Shown here: one piece after another, positions 44,617 through 53,658 of the stretch
Layout of the letters: every line of letters begins with the position of its first letter
Position numbering within the stretch: position 1 is the stretch's first letter
Origin: CBDCWQ01 sp965223435
GTDB lineage: Bacteria; Myxococcota; Kuafuiibacteriia; Kuafuiibacteriales; Kuafuiibacteriaceae
Direction: 5' to 3'
Length of the DNA stretch: 64,000 bases
Assembly: GCA_965223435.1 (NCBI GenBank)
Contig: CBDCWQ010000018.1
Coordinates: 62,001 to 126,000, forward strand
The notes under the pieces: model-generated
Told to the model about the DNA's origin: nothing
The model's input: the letters and a program-made list of their open reading frames with translations, nothing else
Databases searched by the model: none
Position numbers and translations under genes: made by a program

Positions 44617-45738
44617 CTAGCCAGACTCCCTGTCGTCCTTGTGGGTGCGGGCGTCAGGGGGTGTGGCGATGATTTCTGTGCTTGTGGTATCACGCACCGC
44701 GCTCGCGGTCTGCTCGGCCATCATATCCATCTTTTTGGTGGGCTCCGGCGCCGTATTTCGAAGGTCCGGTCTGGGCAAGGTTTGCCTGCGGGCGTTGACG
44801 TGGGTCGTCTTGAGCCACGAAGTCAGTTCATCACGGAGCTTTTCTTCGTCTGCACCGATGGTGTGCGCCAAGACTTCTTCGACTTTGGCCATACTTTCAA
44901 GCCGTGACTCCGAACGGATCGCCAGCATCTGGGAGATCACGGCTTCGACCGGCGACGGAACGGTTGGGCGCAGCTGCCCCACCGGCGGGATGCCCTGCGC
45001 AAAGATGCTCTGCAGATGATGTTGGGTAGACCGCTCGAAGAGCTTTCGGTTGGCAAACAGCTCCCAAAAAACAATCCCGGCGCAGAATACGTCGGTCTTA
45101 AGCGTCGCTTCGCCAAAATGGTATTGTTCTGGCGCCATGTAGCCGAACTTTCCTTTGACGCATCCGCTTTGGGTCTCGGTAAACCGCCCCTCAAAGACCG
45201 CAATGCCAAAGTCCGTGATCTTGGAAATACCGTTTTCGGTCACCATCACGTTGTGCGGCGAGATATCCCGGTGAACGATTTCTAGGTGCCCACCATTTGC
45301 TTTGCACTTGGAGTGCGCGTATCGCAAGCCCCGGGAAATATCCAACGAGATGAGCATGCAATAGGGCACTGGGATCGCTTCTTGGTTTTTCCTCGAGTGC
45401 ACCAAGAGCCTCTGCAGGCTCACCCCTTCCACCAGCTCCATAGAGAGCACGATGTGGCGACCCAGCTCATGCAGATCGTGGACGCGTACGATGTTCTCGT
45501 GAACAAGCTTTCTCGCCACGCGTACTTCGTCAAAAAACGCGGCGTAGTTCTCGGAGTCTTCTTTGATATCCGGAAGCAAGAACTTGAGCGCGATGGGCTC
45601 ATGGCCCATTCTTCCGATGCTTCTCGCGCTCCAGACTTCGCCCGCACCGCCAACCCCGATTCTGCGCTTGAGAATAAACTCACCCACCATGCCCTCAGGG
45701 CGCAGATCGTTGTTCACAATGAACGGACTCTTGACCAA
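44617..45738 (-). CDS. Hanks-type Ser/Thr protein kinase
   Basis: 373 residues. Kinase motifs: glycine loop RRIGVGGAGEVW (25-36), Lys52 in ALKFL, HRDISPHN near 156, DFG near 176, and APEQY in the activation segment. A tail of about 100 residues is Thr/Arg-rich with no membrane helix, so the protein is cytosolic. The first codon is TTG 45738; ATG 45690 (at MVGEFIL) is a good alternative. It lies 12 bp after the HATPase-fold gene and is the last gene of the signalling operon. Potential targets are the STAS-like or HATPase proteins of the module; this is inference. Confidence 0.85.
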   Translation of the reverse strand: MVKSPFIVNNDLRPEGMVGEFILKRRIGVGGAGEVWSARSIGRMGHEPIALKFLLPDIKEDSENYAAFFDEVRVARKLVHENIVRVHDLHELGRHIVLSMELVEGVSLQRLLVHSRKNQEAIPVPYCMLISLDISRGLRYAHSKCKANGGHLEIVHRDISPHNVMVTENGISKITDFGIAVFEGRFTETQSGCVKGKFGYMAPEQYHFGEATLKTDVFCAGIVFWELFANRKLFERSTQHHLQSIFAQGIPPVGQLRPTVPSPVEAVISQMLAIRSESRLESMAKVEEVLAHTIGADEEKLRDELTSWLKTTHVNARRQTLPRPDLRNTAPEPTKKMDMMAEQTASAVRDTTSTEIIATPPDARTHKDDRESG

Positions 45739-45750
45739 GGTTTGTTCTGC

Positions 45751-46299
45751 CTACCTTTTCGGAAGCACGCGTTTGCGGGCAGCGTCGAGGATGCTCGCGA
45801 TCGATACGGTGACTTGAACCCGTACGATGTTGGAGTCCGTGATCTCGGTTTCGAGTGTGCCCCCTGCTTCTCGTACGATCCGAATGAGCCCCAACTCAGC
45901 AGACTCTTCGGGCTTCTTGCGAAACATCTTCTCTTCAAGCGCATCGGTGTGCGCTGCGGATGAGTCGGCCTCGTTCTGAAGCTGTGCCACCTTGCGCTCC
46001 AGTCGCTGAAGATCGCCGGACCCTTCGAGCGGTATGTTGACCGTAACAATCTGAACCGTCGGACCTTCGGTACACGAAACCTCAAGTCTGGGGCTGGTCT
46101 TCGGGTTCCAGTCTGCATACCGCATCAAGTTTTCAAGAAGTTCTTGAAAGACAAGGTCAACGGCTTCGAAAAACGCGATCCCTTTGACCCAGTTGCGCAG
46201 CGTGCTCATCGTAGAGCTCTTGATGTAGTCCAGCTCAATCCACTTGGGCGCAAAGTTATGAAACTCAGTCCTGAAGAAAATTCCTTTTTCACTTAACAT
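45751..46299 (-). CDS. HATPase-fold regulatory kinase, SiaB/RsbW-like
   Basis: 183 residues from ATG 46299 (the open frame extends to 46347). FQELLENLMRYADWN near residue 50 is an N-box of the GHKL/HATPase fold. LGLIRIVREAGGTLE near 145 resembles the G-box region. A coiled-coil-like insert lies between. The size and motifs fit small regulatory ATPase-kinases of partner-switching systems. The start overlaps the upstream STAS-like gene end by 11 bp. The likely role is to bind and phosphorylate the STAS-like partner. Confidence 0.55.
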   Translation of the reverse strand: MLSEKGIFFRTEFHNFAPKWIELDYIKSSTMSTLRNWVKGIAFFEAVDLVFQELLENLMRYADWNPKTSPRLEVSCTEGPTVQIVTVNIPLEGSGDLQRLERKVAQLQNEADSSAAHTDALEEKMFRKKPEESAELGLIRIVREAGGTLETEITDSNIVRVQVTVSIASILDAARKRVLPKR

Positions 46300-46702
46300 G
46301 GGATGGCTCCTGCCCTTTCGCAGTAGAGATTTCGTATCGAGGCCCAAAGTCTGGGTATCTCTCGAGGACGCGCTTCATTCCTTCAATCAGTTCGCGTTGG
46401 AAGTGAAGCTCGTCGTCATACACCAACTTCAGCCGAATCCCTTTTTGAAGAAGGGGCCCAGCCACATTGGCCACCAGACCAATGGTGCTCGAGTTTGATT
46501 TACGAAGATCCTGGATGTGAATTTCGACCACCTGCGAGGGGTCAACTTCACCTTGAAATTCGGCCAAAAAAGTAATCAGCGCTGCTTCTTTGTCCTCTTC
46601 CGCGAGCCAGGTGCTTTGCCCCGACCACACCATGCGCGACCCGCCTTCTTGCGGTTCGATTCTCACTCGAAGGCCGTAGCCCGAATAGTCATTTGGTTTC
46701 AT
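46289..46702 (-). CDS. STAS-like small protein (antagonist)
   Basis: 137 residues from ATG 46702, which overlaps the upstream hybrid kinase stop by 14 bp; the frame is open to 46867, but that part lies inside the upstream gene. The pattern VVEIHIQDLRKSNSSTIGLV followed by a helix and a beta strand (IRLKLVYDDELHFQREL) resembles a STAS or SiaC-like fold, with a SxSS segment that could be phosphorylated. A close neighbour encodes a HATPase-fold protein and the upstream gene ends in a SpoIIE-like phosphatase, the classic partner-switching set. Fold assignment is moderate. Confidence 0.5.
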   Translation of the reverse strand: MKPNDYSGYGLRVRIEPQEGGSRMVWSGQSTWLAEEDKEAALITFLAEFQGEVDPSQVVEIHIQDLRKSNSSTIGLVANVAGPLLQKGIRLKLVYDDELHFQRELIEGMKRVLERYPDFGPRYEISTAKGQEPSHVK

Positions 46703-49631
46703 GTGTGCTCTCCAGCGCAACCAAGGTGAGGTCATCCAGAATCGGTGTCTCGCCCCGAAATGCATTCCACGCTTCCAGCAACGTGTCGAGACCCTCTTCG
46801 AGCGGCTTGTGGCCGTGGGTGGCTTCCAAAATTTCCTGCATGCGTTTCGGTCCAAACATGACGTCATCCGAGTTTACCTGTTCTGTAAGCCCGTCGGTAT
46901 AAAAGTAAAGGCGGTCCCCAGCCTTGAGCGTAAATTCTAGCTCCTCATAGGTCGCAAACGCCAGCCGCCCCAACGTCATGGCAACCATCGGCACTTCATG
47001 AACCTGGCCATTTCGGACATATACCGGACGAACCAGACTGCTGGTCGACATTTTCACGAGGGTATCACCGCCCGCCGAGCGGGTAATATCCGCACAAATG
47101 GCATCGCAGCACAGGTCGCATCCCCATGTTAATCCAGAAGAAAGAATGTGCGGGTAATGCTCAACAAGGCGGTCATGCAGCCCATTCAACACCTCCGCCG
47201 GCGACGCCAACTGCTCCTTAAAATGCTCATACTCCTGCTTGATCACCGATGCCCTCAGGGCCCCCTGAACCCCATGCCCCACCACATCCCCAAAAAAAAC
47301 TCGAATCTGATCCTCTGATTTCAACCAAAAATCATAAAAATCCCCACCCGCAACATCCATCGGCTGAAACACCGAAGCAAACTTCACCCAAGGTAACTTC
47401 GGCGACTCCGGCAACAACGTCTTCTGAAACTTCCCCGCTGACCGCAGGTCCGCATCCATCCGCTCATGCGCCATAAACAGCGCTAAGTCCTGCCTGCGCT
47501 TCTCCACCATATTGCGCACCCGCAACCGAAGCTCCTCCGCATTAAACGGCTTAAACAAGTAATCATCCGCCCCACAATCCAGCCCCACCAACTTCGTCTT
47601 CTCATCCGCCCTCGCCGTCACCAGAATCACCGGCGTGCGAGAAAACATCCCCGGCTCACTCTTGATCTTCTTACACAACTCATCTCCGCTGAGCTTCGGC
47701 ATCATCACATCGGAGACAATCAAATCCGGCTGCAGCGCCTTCGCCCGCTCAAACCCCATCTCCCCATCCTTCGCCGTAAACACCTCATAGCTATCCACAA
47801 GAATGCTCTTGATGTACGTCCGCATATCTTTGGTGTCGTCCACCACCAAAACCCGGGGCCGCGCGTGCAATTCGCTCATGGACGCCTGGATTCGTGACGC
47901 GGCTGCAGTGCTGAATGTCTGAGCAGTTCGAGCCTCGGATTCCCCTAGCTCCGCCGGAACATCATCCTCGTCCTCGACATCGTCGATATCTAGGCTCAGC
48001 TGGTTCCTTTCCCCATTCGCCGCCACCGGGGCACCAATATCTTGGCTATCCAGATGCGATCTCCCCAGCGGAAGGTCGACGGTAAAGACCGAGCCCTGCC
48101 CGACTTCGCTTTCGACGTGAATCTCGCCTCCATGAAGATGCACATACTCCTGTACCATCGCCAACCCGATTCCCGTGCCTGCATATTTGCGGGTCGCGGA
48201 AGCATCGACCTGCGAAAAACGATCAAAAATCGAGTCCAGTTTGTCCCCCGGAATCCCTATCCCAGAATCACTCACCTTCAACAAGGCCCTTGTGCTGTTT
48301 GCTGTCAATTCAACATCAATACGCCCCCCGTCCCCCGTAAATTTGAACGCATTAGACAGCAAGTTCATGACCACCTTATCAAACTTGTCTCGATCCACGT
48401 ACACGTAAACCGGCTCACCCGGAACATCGATTCCAAAAGAAATCCCCCGCGCCTCCGTCGCCGCCCGCACGGAATCCAATAGGGAACCTAGGTGATCTAC
48501 CAGGTCAACACAGGAGAACCGGGTAGAAACTTCACCTGCGTCCATCTTAGAGAAATCTAGGAGATCGTTGATTAGGCCGAGAAGCCGTCGTTGGTTTTTG
48601 AGAACAATCGATAATTGCGTACTCCAGTTTTTGTCAGGGGCTAGAGTCAACAGGCTTTCTATTGGGCCGATAGAAAGAGTCAGTGGTGTTCGGAGCTCGT
48701 GCGAAACGTTTGCTAAGAAATCTCGCTTGATCTGGTCCATTCGTTGCAGCTTTTCGTTGGCCACGCCCAACTTGCTGTTGAGACCTTCGACTTCAAGAAA
48801 GCGAATTTGTAGCTCAGCCATTGTTTCAAGCAAGCCACGTCCTTGTTCTTCTAGCATTGCGTCTCGATCCGCTATCCGTTGTCTTTGGTCATAGAGTCTT
48901 TGCAGCAATGAGCCCGCCACAGCACCCCCTAAGAACATCGGTAGCAACAGGTCGTTCCGACCGATTACGGTGGCGGCGCCGATGAACAACAAGCCCGAGA
49001 TTAGGCCGGTCAGCAATGTTTTTACGTGGCTCGCCGGGTTCAGCCACTGTAGTTCATAGACAGATTCATCTGCTCCTTGAACTTGACAAGAAATTTTGCG
49101 TGCCCGCGCAGGGGGAAGCCCCCAGATTGTTGGAAACGACTCGAATTGACCCATACGGTATTCGGAAAAGCCAAGGTTTGGCTCACGGACCTCCGATTTG
49201 TAGGCCAGGAGTAGGCGATTACGGGTTAGCTCAATTGCTCTATACGTTCCGACCCGATTGTACTGCTCAGAAGACTCCACCAGGACCTTGTAGCAAAGGC
49301 GGGGGCTGCCGCATGCGCGCAAGAGTGGATAGACGATGCCAAGAACCTCGCGGGAGGCGGTAATACGGCCAGCCTCGCGCGGAAAATTCTCATTGCCGGC
49401 GGCGCGGGTTAGGGCATCAAGGATCCGTTGACCAATGGCAAACGAGATCCAATTGTGCTCGTTTTGTAGATAGGCAAGGTCTACATTGAACTGCCCGACC
49501 GTTTCATCAATGGATTCTTGTAGTTTCTTTCTTCCTTGGGTTTTCTCAAAGTAGACCAAAAGCGAGTTCATGGCCCGACAGGCGATTTCGGCAGCATGTG
49601 CGGAACGCTCTAGGTCTCGGGTGGATTGCAT
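46689..49631 (-). CDS. Hybrid histidine kinase with receiver and SpoIIE/PP2C-like phosphatase
   Basis: 980 residues. Residues about 1-195 are a sensor region, its end (ISCQVQGADESVYELQW) resembling Cys-containing 4-vinyl-reductase-like sensory modules. Two membrane helices lie at about 203-243. A HisKA domain has SHELRTPL (His about 310), and the HATPase has NLLSNAFKF and GTGIGLAM (about 487). A receiver domain has DLIVSDVMMP with Asp about 640 and KPFNAEEL. A SpoIIE-type phosphatase begins at about 750: DVAGGDFYDFW near 762, FFGDVVGHG, FYTDGLTEQ and DDLTLVAL at the end. Output is likely dephosphorylation of the STAS-like product of the next gene. The stop overlaps that gene by 14 bp and the start overlaps the methyltransferase gene by 22 bp, so all are coupled. 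Confidence 0.9.
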   Translation of the reverse strand: MQSTRDLERSAHAAEIACRAMNSLLVYFEKTQGRKKLQESIDETVGQFNVDLAYLQNEHNWISFAIGQRILDALTRAAGNENFPREAGRITASREVLGIVYPLLRACGSPRLCYKVLVESSEQYNRVGTYRAIELTRNRLLLAYKSEVREPNLGFSEYRMGQFESFPTIWGLPPARARKISCQVQGADESVYELQWLNPASHVKTLLTGLISGLLFIGAATVIGRNDLLLPMFLGGAVAGSLLQRLYDQRQRIADRDAMLEEQGRGLLETMAELQIRFLEVEGLNSKLGVANEKLQRMDQIKRDFLANVSHELRTPLTLSIGPIESLLTLAPDKNWSTQLSIVLKNQRRLLGLINDLLDFSKMDAGEVSTRFSCVDLVDHLGSLLDSVRAATEARGISFGIDVPGEPVYVYVDRDKFDKVVMNLLSNAFKFTGDGGRIDVELTANSTRALLKVSDSGIGIPGDKLDSIFDRFSQVDASATRKYAGTGIGLAMVQEYVHLHGGEIHVESEVGQGSVFTVDLPLGRSHLDSQDIGAPVAANGERNQLSLDIDDVEDEDDVPAELGESEARTAQTFSTAAASRIQASMSELHARPRVLVVDDTKDMRTYIKSILVDSYEVFTAKDGEMGFERAKALQPDLIVSDVMMPKLSGDELCKKIKSEPGMFSRTPVILVTARADEKTKLVGLDCGADDYLFKPFNAEELRLRVRNMVEKRRQDLALFMAHERMDADLRSAGKFQKTLLPESPKLPWVKFASVFQPMDVAGGDFYDFWLKSEDQIRVFFGDVVGHGVQGALRASVIKQEYEHFKEQLASPAEVLNGLHDRLVEHYPHILSSGLTWGCDLCCDAICADITRSAGGDTLVKMSTSSLVRPVYVRNGQVHEVPMVAMTLGRLAFATYEELEFTLKAGDRLYFYTDGLTEQVNSDDVMFGPKRMQEILEATHGHKPLEEGLDTLLEAWNAFRGETPILDDLTLVALESTHETK

Positions 49632-50422
49632 GGTTTGCGCCCCTGAACCAAAAAAAGCACGCTATACGTGAAAGTATCAGGGTCTTTCAAGTGCCCAATG
49701 TATTCTCTTACAAAGCTCTGGTACGGCTTTCGTCCGCCGAGGGCGGCCTCGCCGGCTGATTGTAGCTCGATAAACTTCGTTTCCCAATTTTCTATGTCCC
49801 GATCGGATGCGCGTCCCGCGAACACGCGGTATGTACTACTGTGTACGTCGATGTCCTCGAGGCCGGCCTGTCGTGAAATCGCGTATAACTTACGGCCCAT
49901 GTAGGGATCGAAGCGACCGTCCAGCGCGCGCAGGAATTTGCGCAGCGGGAGCTCGAGCCGATCCGATTTCGGATAGTGAAAGACCCCATTCCCGTCTAAA
50001 TCTCCAAGAACCACTTTGCTACCGGGTTTCGCTACACGAACCAATTCTGATGCCGCTTGAAGGGGGGCATTCAAGTACTCGAGAACGAACCGACACCATA
50101 CAAAGTCAAAACTCGAATCAGAAAATGGTAGATCGTATACATCCCCATTTTGGAAGCGGAGATTTGTGAGCCCCGCCTCCTGTGCCAGTTCGAGACCCAT
50201 TTCGATACGATCTTTGGAGATATCAACAGCAGTTACGCTACCGGATGCACCCACAATTCGGCACATGACTCTTGATACAGCCCCGGTGCCACAGCCAACA
50301 TCCAAGGCTGTCATGTCGTTCCTCAGGCCTGACAATTGGAGCTGGGTGAAGGATTCTTCCTCGACAGTCTTTTTCTCGAGGCGAAGCCCCTCGAGCTGTG
50401 AATCCATAAGATATGACGACAC
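49610..50422 (-). CDS. SAM-dependent methyltransferase
   Basis: 270 residues. GTG 50422 has AGGAG 5 bases upstream and lies one base after the previous stop, so it is preferred over the open frame reaching 50554. Class I methyltransferase motifs: LDVGCGTGAVSR (motif I, about 38-49), VTAVDISKD (motif II), FDFVWCRFVLEY and GSKVVLGDLDG. SYLMDS at the start is typical of the UbiE-like small-molecule methyltransferases. Substrate unknown. The end overlaps the hybrid kinase start by 22 bp. In this context it may modify a signal molecule made by the upstream PilZ-methyltransferase, but that is speculation. Confidence 0.8.
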   Translation of the reverse strand: MSSYLMDSQLEGLRLEKKTVEEESFTQLQLSGLRNDMTALDVGCGTGAVSRVMCRIVGASGSVTAVDISKDRIEMGLELAQEAGLTNLRFQNGDVYDLPFSDSSFDFVWCRFVLEYLNAPLQAASELVRVAKPGSKVVLGDLDGNGVFHYPKSDRLELPLRKFLRALDGRFDPYMGRKLYAISRQAGLEDIDVHSSTYRVFAGRASDRDIENWETKFIELQSAGEAALGGRKPYQSFVREYIGHLKDPDTFTYSVLFLVQGRKPCNPPET

Positions 50423-50423
50423 G

Positions 50424-52925
50424 TTAGCTCCTGCGACGCCCCAAGAGTCGGGTGATGTGATTGCGGTAATCCGCGAGCAGCGATTGATGGAAGGTCCAAC
50501 AGGCGTATGTTCGTTCTCGTGTGAACCCGGCTGTTTGCAACATCGCCAAGTCATCGCGTTTGCACAACGCGATGACTTTCTGGTAGCCCAGGCTCGCGTA
50601 TCGCTGTCTTACAGCAGTCGCGATTGCTTGGAACACATCCGGATTCTTGTTCCAAACATGAAATGTAACTTGGTTAGTGAGTTCGCTCAAATTTAGTCCG
50701 AAGGATGATATTTCAAGCAATGCAAACCCAGATGGGTGTCCGTTTTGCTCTACGACCAAAATCTCACGTCGCCGAGTGAGGCCGAGTTGGCTGTACATCG
50801 CCGACAGATCATCAAGACGCAGTTTGTCGTCTCTGAGGTCATCCGAGTATAGCTCTGTCGTCAGTCCAGAATGCAGAAAATAGGATTCAACAAGAGTTTG
50901 GTCGGCAGACTGAAAACCCCGGACCGTAATGCCATTTGGGTGATTCGTGTGTTTTGATTCTGCAGAGAGATTGCACGACAGGTACTCAAGCTCTCGGTAC
51001 GACGAAAGACTTGACCTGCCCGCGATGCGCGCGAAGCTGCCGAAGACTCGATCAGCCCATGAATTGCTGGGTCTGAAATATGCTTTGAGCCATTGAACTT
51101 CCACTAGATTTAAGAAATCGATTCCGCTCAAGTTTACGTCCCGTGCTGAGAAAAGGCTAAGTTTGTTTGAGCGAGCAGCAGCCATATGTTGGCAAATCCA
51201 AGTTGAACTATATACACGCAGAAGCGACAGATGAGCATCGATATGGTCTCGTTTGCGGACAACAAGGGTCTTGAACAACGAGTTTGGGCTATTCAGCAGC
51301 GTGGATACACTGTGCCTTATCTCCTTGGCAACGGGGGCTAGCGTTTCTTTCTTCTTTGGGTAAAGGAACCCTGAGTCTTGGAAAAAAGACCAGAGTTCAT
51401 CAAATAAGAGCACCGACGTAGGGTCGATGAGCGGAGATCTCTTTTTGAGAATGTGATCAATCAATTGGAGCCGATCGGATTCGTCGAACTGTTCGAAGGA
51501 TACGCCGCATCTTAGGAAGTTTTTGCCATCAAGTATGTCGTCTTCTATGTGCTTTACAATTCCGTTGAACGTGAAAGACACATTGTCGAGGTTGCAGATC
51601 GTGATGTGAGCGAGGTGTGTCCCAACCGGTAGAATATCGCTTGGGTTTTCTAGAGCGAAAGAAACTCCGAAGGCAGAAACATCTAGTACGCGTCGGTGGA
51701 CAAATTCACTTTCATCGGAAAATGGTAGACGGAATCTAGCGGTGATGTCCCAGGCGCGCGGAACTGAGAACCTTGCTACCGTTCTATTTCGAACACCTTT
51801 TATTACTTTCGGAATTGCTAAGCGCAGGCGATAGGGATCTCCGTCCGATAGCTCCCCCCGCGTGAGGCACTCAAGGACGGAGGTTAGAAAAACGTAGACC
51901 CATCCACCGAGTTCAAATTGGCCCTGAAGAACGGTCCCGGTAGCTTGACTAGAATCGAAGTCCGTCAGCATTGATCCGGACGCTTCGTCCAACTGTGATC
52001 TTCTCGTTAGGCGGTTCATCGAATCCGTAGGCAAAAACGGAGTGCTTAGCGAGATACGATCGTTTCTTGATGCCTGTCGCAGTAGCCCATCAACATGGGG
52101 TGCATCACAGATTAGTCGTTCTGTCTGTATTGTGGAGTGCTTCAACTTTTCCGCGAAAGCGACACCGATTTCGTATTGGCAACTGGTGCTGTGGGTCCTA
52201 GAACCAATGACAGCGCCTTCGAGTACAAGTACTCGCGTAACTGTTGCAGAATCGATTCGTAGAACGGTTTCCCCTTCGTTGATCAGTTCGAAGTCATGCA
52301 CTCGATCTCCCGGCACCAATGCCGGTTGCGAATCTCGTACTTTGATTGTGAACCCCGCGCCCGAATTTGACACGTTGTTGAGTGAGCAATCGTGCTCCAC
52401 CCATCGACTATTGTCCCTGTACCGCACCGTCATGAGATGGTGCGTGTGCACTCGGCGGCGTCTTCTGGGGTGACAGAGTTCTTCAATTTTTTCTACGATT
52501 TGTTCGCTTGGGGCTGAGGACTCTATGGAGAAGAATTCGTGCCCACGCTCCGCAAGATCAGCCAGCAGTCGAGATGTTTTTTCGGCCCTAAGGAACAGGA
52601 CCTGAGAGGTGCTCGAGGCTCGCCGCAGCTCTTCTAAGAATCGCAGATCGCACTTTTCTTCGCTTAGTAGTATCACCCTTGGTGAGTATTTTTTGAGAGC
52701 GTGAAACAAATCCTTCCGGTCGGCTGCACGATAAGCGCCATACTTCTGAGCAAGCGAGAACTGGAGGTCCTCGAAGTCTTCTTGATTTGCGTAGAGAACG
52801 ACCGACACTTGAGTGCCGCCCGGATTCCGATGGCGATCTCGGTGTTCGGGGCTGAAGTTGCGTTGGCTCACGGTTGTTCCTGTCGAGCCACATTGGGATA
52901 GGGCCGACGCAAAGCTATGGAGCAA
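50424..52925 (-). CDS. Receiver-like, two-PilZ, acetyltransferase-like multidomain protein
   Basis: 833 residues. About 40-130 resemble a degenerate receiver domain (the phospho-Asp position reads LLSEEKC, so no acceptor is evident). A PilZ-like domain follows at about 135-240 with RRRRRVHTH and NVSNSGAG. A second region at about 300-490 looks like a YcgR-type module with another PilZ core (RRVLDVSAFGVSF near 400). The C-terminal 170 residues (GITVRGFQSADQTLVESYFL and SGFALLEIS) resemble a GNAT-type acetyltransferase. PilZ domains bind c-di-GMP, so the protein may couple c-di-GMP to an acetyltransfer or binding output. The first codon is TTG 52925; GTG 52808 is an alternative. GC is visibly lower than in the Bat-like operon. 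Confidence 0.6.
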   Translation of the reverse strand: MLHSFASALSQCGSTGTTVSQRNFSPEHRDRHRNPGGTQVSVVLYANQEDFEDLQFSLAQKYGAYRAADRKDLFHALKKYSPRVILLSEEKCDLRFLEELRRASSTSQVLFLRAEKTSRLLADLAERGHEFFSIESSAPSEQIVEKIEELCHPRRRRRVHTHHLMTVRYRDNSRWVEHDCSLNNVSNSGAGFTIKVRDSQPALVPGDRVHDFELINEGETVLRIDSATVTRVLVLEGAVIGSRTHSTSCQYEIGVAFAEKLKHSTIQTERLICDAPHVDGLLRQASRNDRISLSTPFLPTDSMNRLTRRSQLDEASGSMLTDFDSSQATGTVLQGQFELGGWVYVFLTSVLECLTRGELSDGDPYRLRLAIPKVIKGVRNRTVARFSVPRAWDITARFRLPFSDESEFVHRRVLDVSAFGVSFALENPSDILPVGTHLAHITICNLDNVSFTFNGIVKHIEDDILDGKNFLRCGVSFEQFDESDRLQLIDHILKKRSPLIDPTSVLLFDELWSFFQDSGFLYPKKKETLAPVAKEIRHSVSTLLNSPNSLFKTLVVRKRDHIDAHLSLLRVYSSTWICQHMAAARSNKLSLFSARDVNLSGIDFLNLVEVQWLKAYFRPSNSWADRVFGSFARIAGRSSLSSYRELEYLSCNLSAESKHTNHPNGITVRGFQSADQTLVESYFLHSGLTTELYSDDLRDDKLRLDDLSAMYSQLGLTRRREILVVEQNGHPSGFALLEISSFGLNLSELTNQVTFHVWNKNPDVFQAIATAVRQRYASLGYQKVIALCKRDDLAMLQTAGFTRERTYACWTFHQSLLADYRNHITRLLGRRRS

Positions 52926-53369
52926 GACAACCTCATGACTACTGATTCGTGTATTCTGACTAGGTTGGCTCTATCGTTAGCAGGGGGGGACCAGGAATTT
53001 CCTCTGGGGTTGCCTCGTTCGCGAAGCCGTCTGGCGAGCAGCCATGATGTAGAATATGCGTTCATGAGCTCAATATGTCTAGAAATTGAAGGATCGATGA
53101 GACAATATATACCAAATCTGCGTTGGTTGACGCCGTTGGCCTAGCTCAGTATTGCGCTGATTTCGCATTGTTCCTAAAGGGCAGTGATCTGCCATACTTG
53201 CATGAGGCAAGGGGGTTTGGTGGCGTCTGACGGGGCTGCGAACTCGCCTGGGCCTTGGAGATGGCTGGGAATAGGACGGATTTTGGCGAGTCCTGATCAA
53301 GAGCGGGGCAGCGTCAAAGATGTGGTCGCGGTCTTGTCGTGGTTTGAGTTGCGCTCTTGGTGTGGTGTT
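52926..53369. other. Intergenic stretch of about 445 bp
   Basis: Short ORFs occur on both strands but none has a recognisable motif or start signal. It probably carries the promoter of the PilZ/GNAT-like gene and debris beyond the decayed phosphatase. Confidence 0.35.
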
Positions 53370-53658
53370 GTCCTACTGGGGGGTATTTGAGGTCTAAGAG
53401 CGTGGGGTCATCGGGCATGGGGATGTTGACCGAAAAGTGTCGAGTCGCGAGAGAAATTATTGTGGTAGCGGGTTGGCATCGGCGTGAATTTACTCGAGTC
53501 GAGGAGTCGTTTGATGCCAAAGCGCTCGTTTTTGTCGTTGTCTTGTTCGGTGACGCCGTCAGTGAATAGGAAAAGACGGTCGCCTTAAAAAAGATAGTAA
53601 CGTCAAAAGGCGAGGCATCTGGTGTAAAAGCAAAACCCCAGAGCAAGCCATCGTCCAA
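53370..53658 (-). pseudogene. SpoIIE/PP2C-type phosphatase fragment with several frameshifts
   Basis: Reading the minus strand in sequence order but across three frames gives ASPFDVTIFF, then GDRLFLFTDGVTEQD with ERFGIKRLLDS, then IPMPDDPTLLDLK. These are, in order, the final motifs of a SpoIIE-type phosphatase (GDRLxLYTDGVTE, DDxTLL). An in-frame TAA sits just before GDRL. It continues the reading direction of the membrane ORF at 53559-54071, which overlaps it, so the two are probably the ends of one gene after a large internal deletion. Not functional as read. Confidence 0.7.

Noticed and set aside
53184..53390. Small plus-strand ORF in the 52926-53369 gap
   Set aside because: No motif or ribosome site; short open frame expected by chance.
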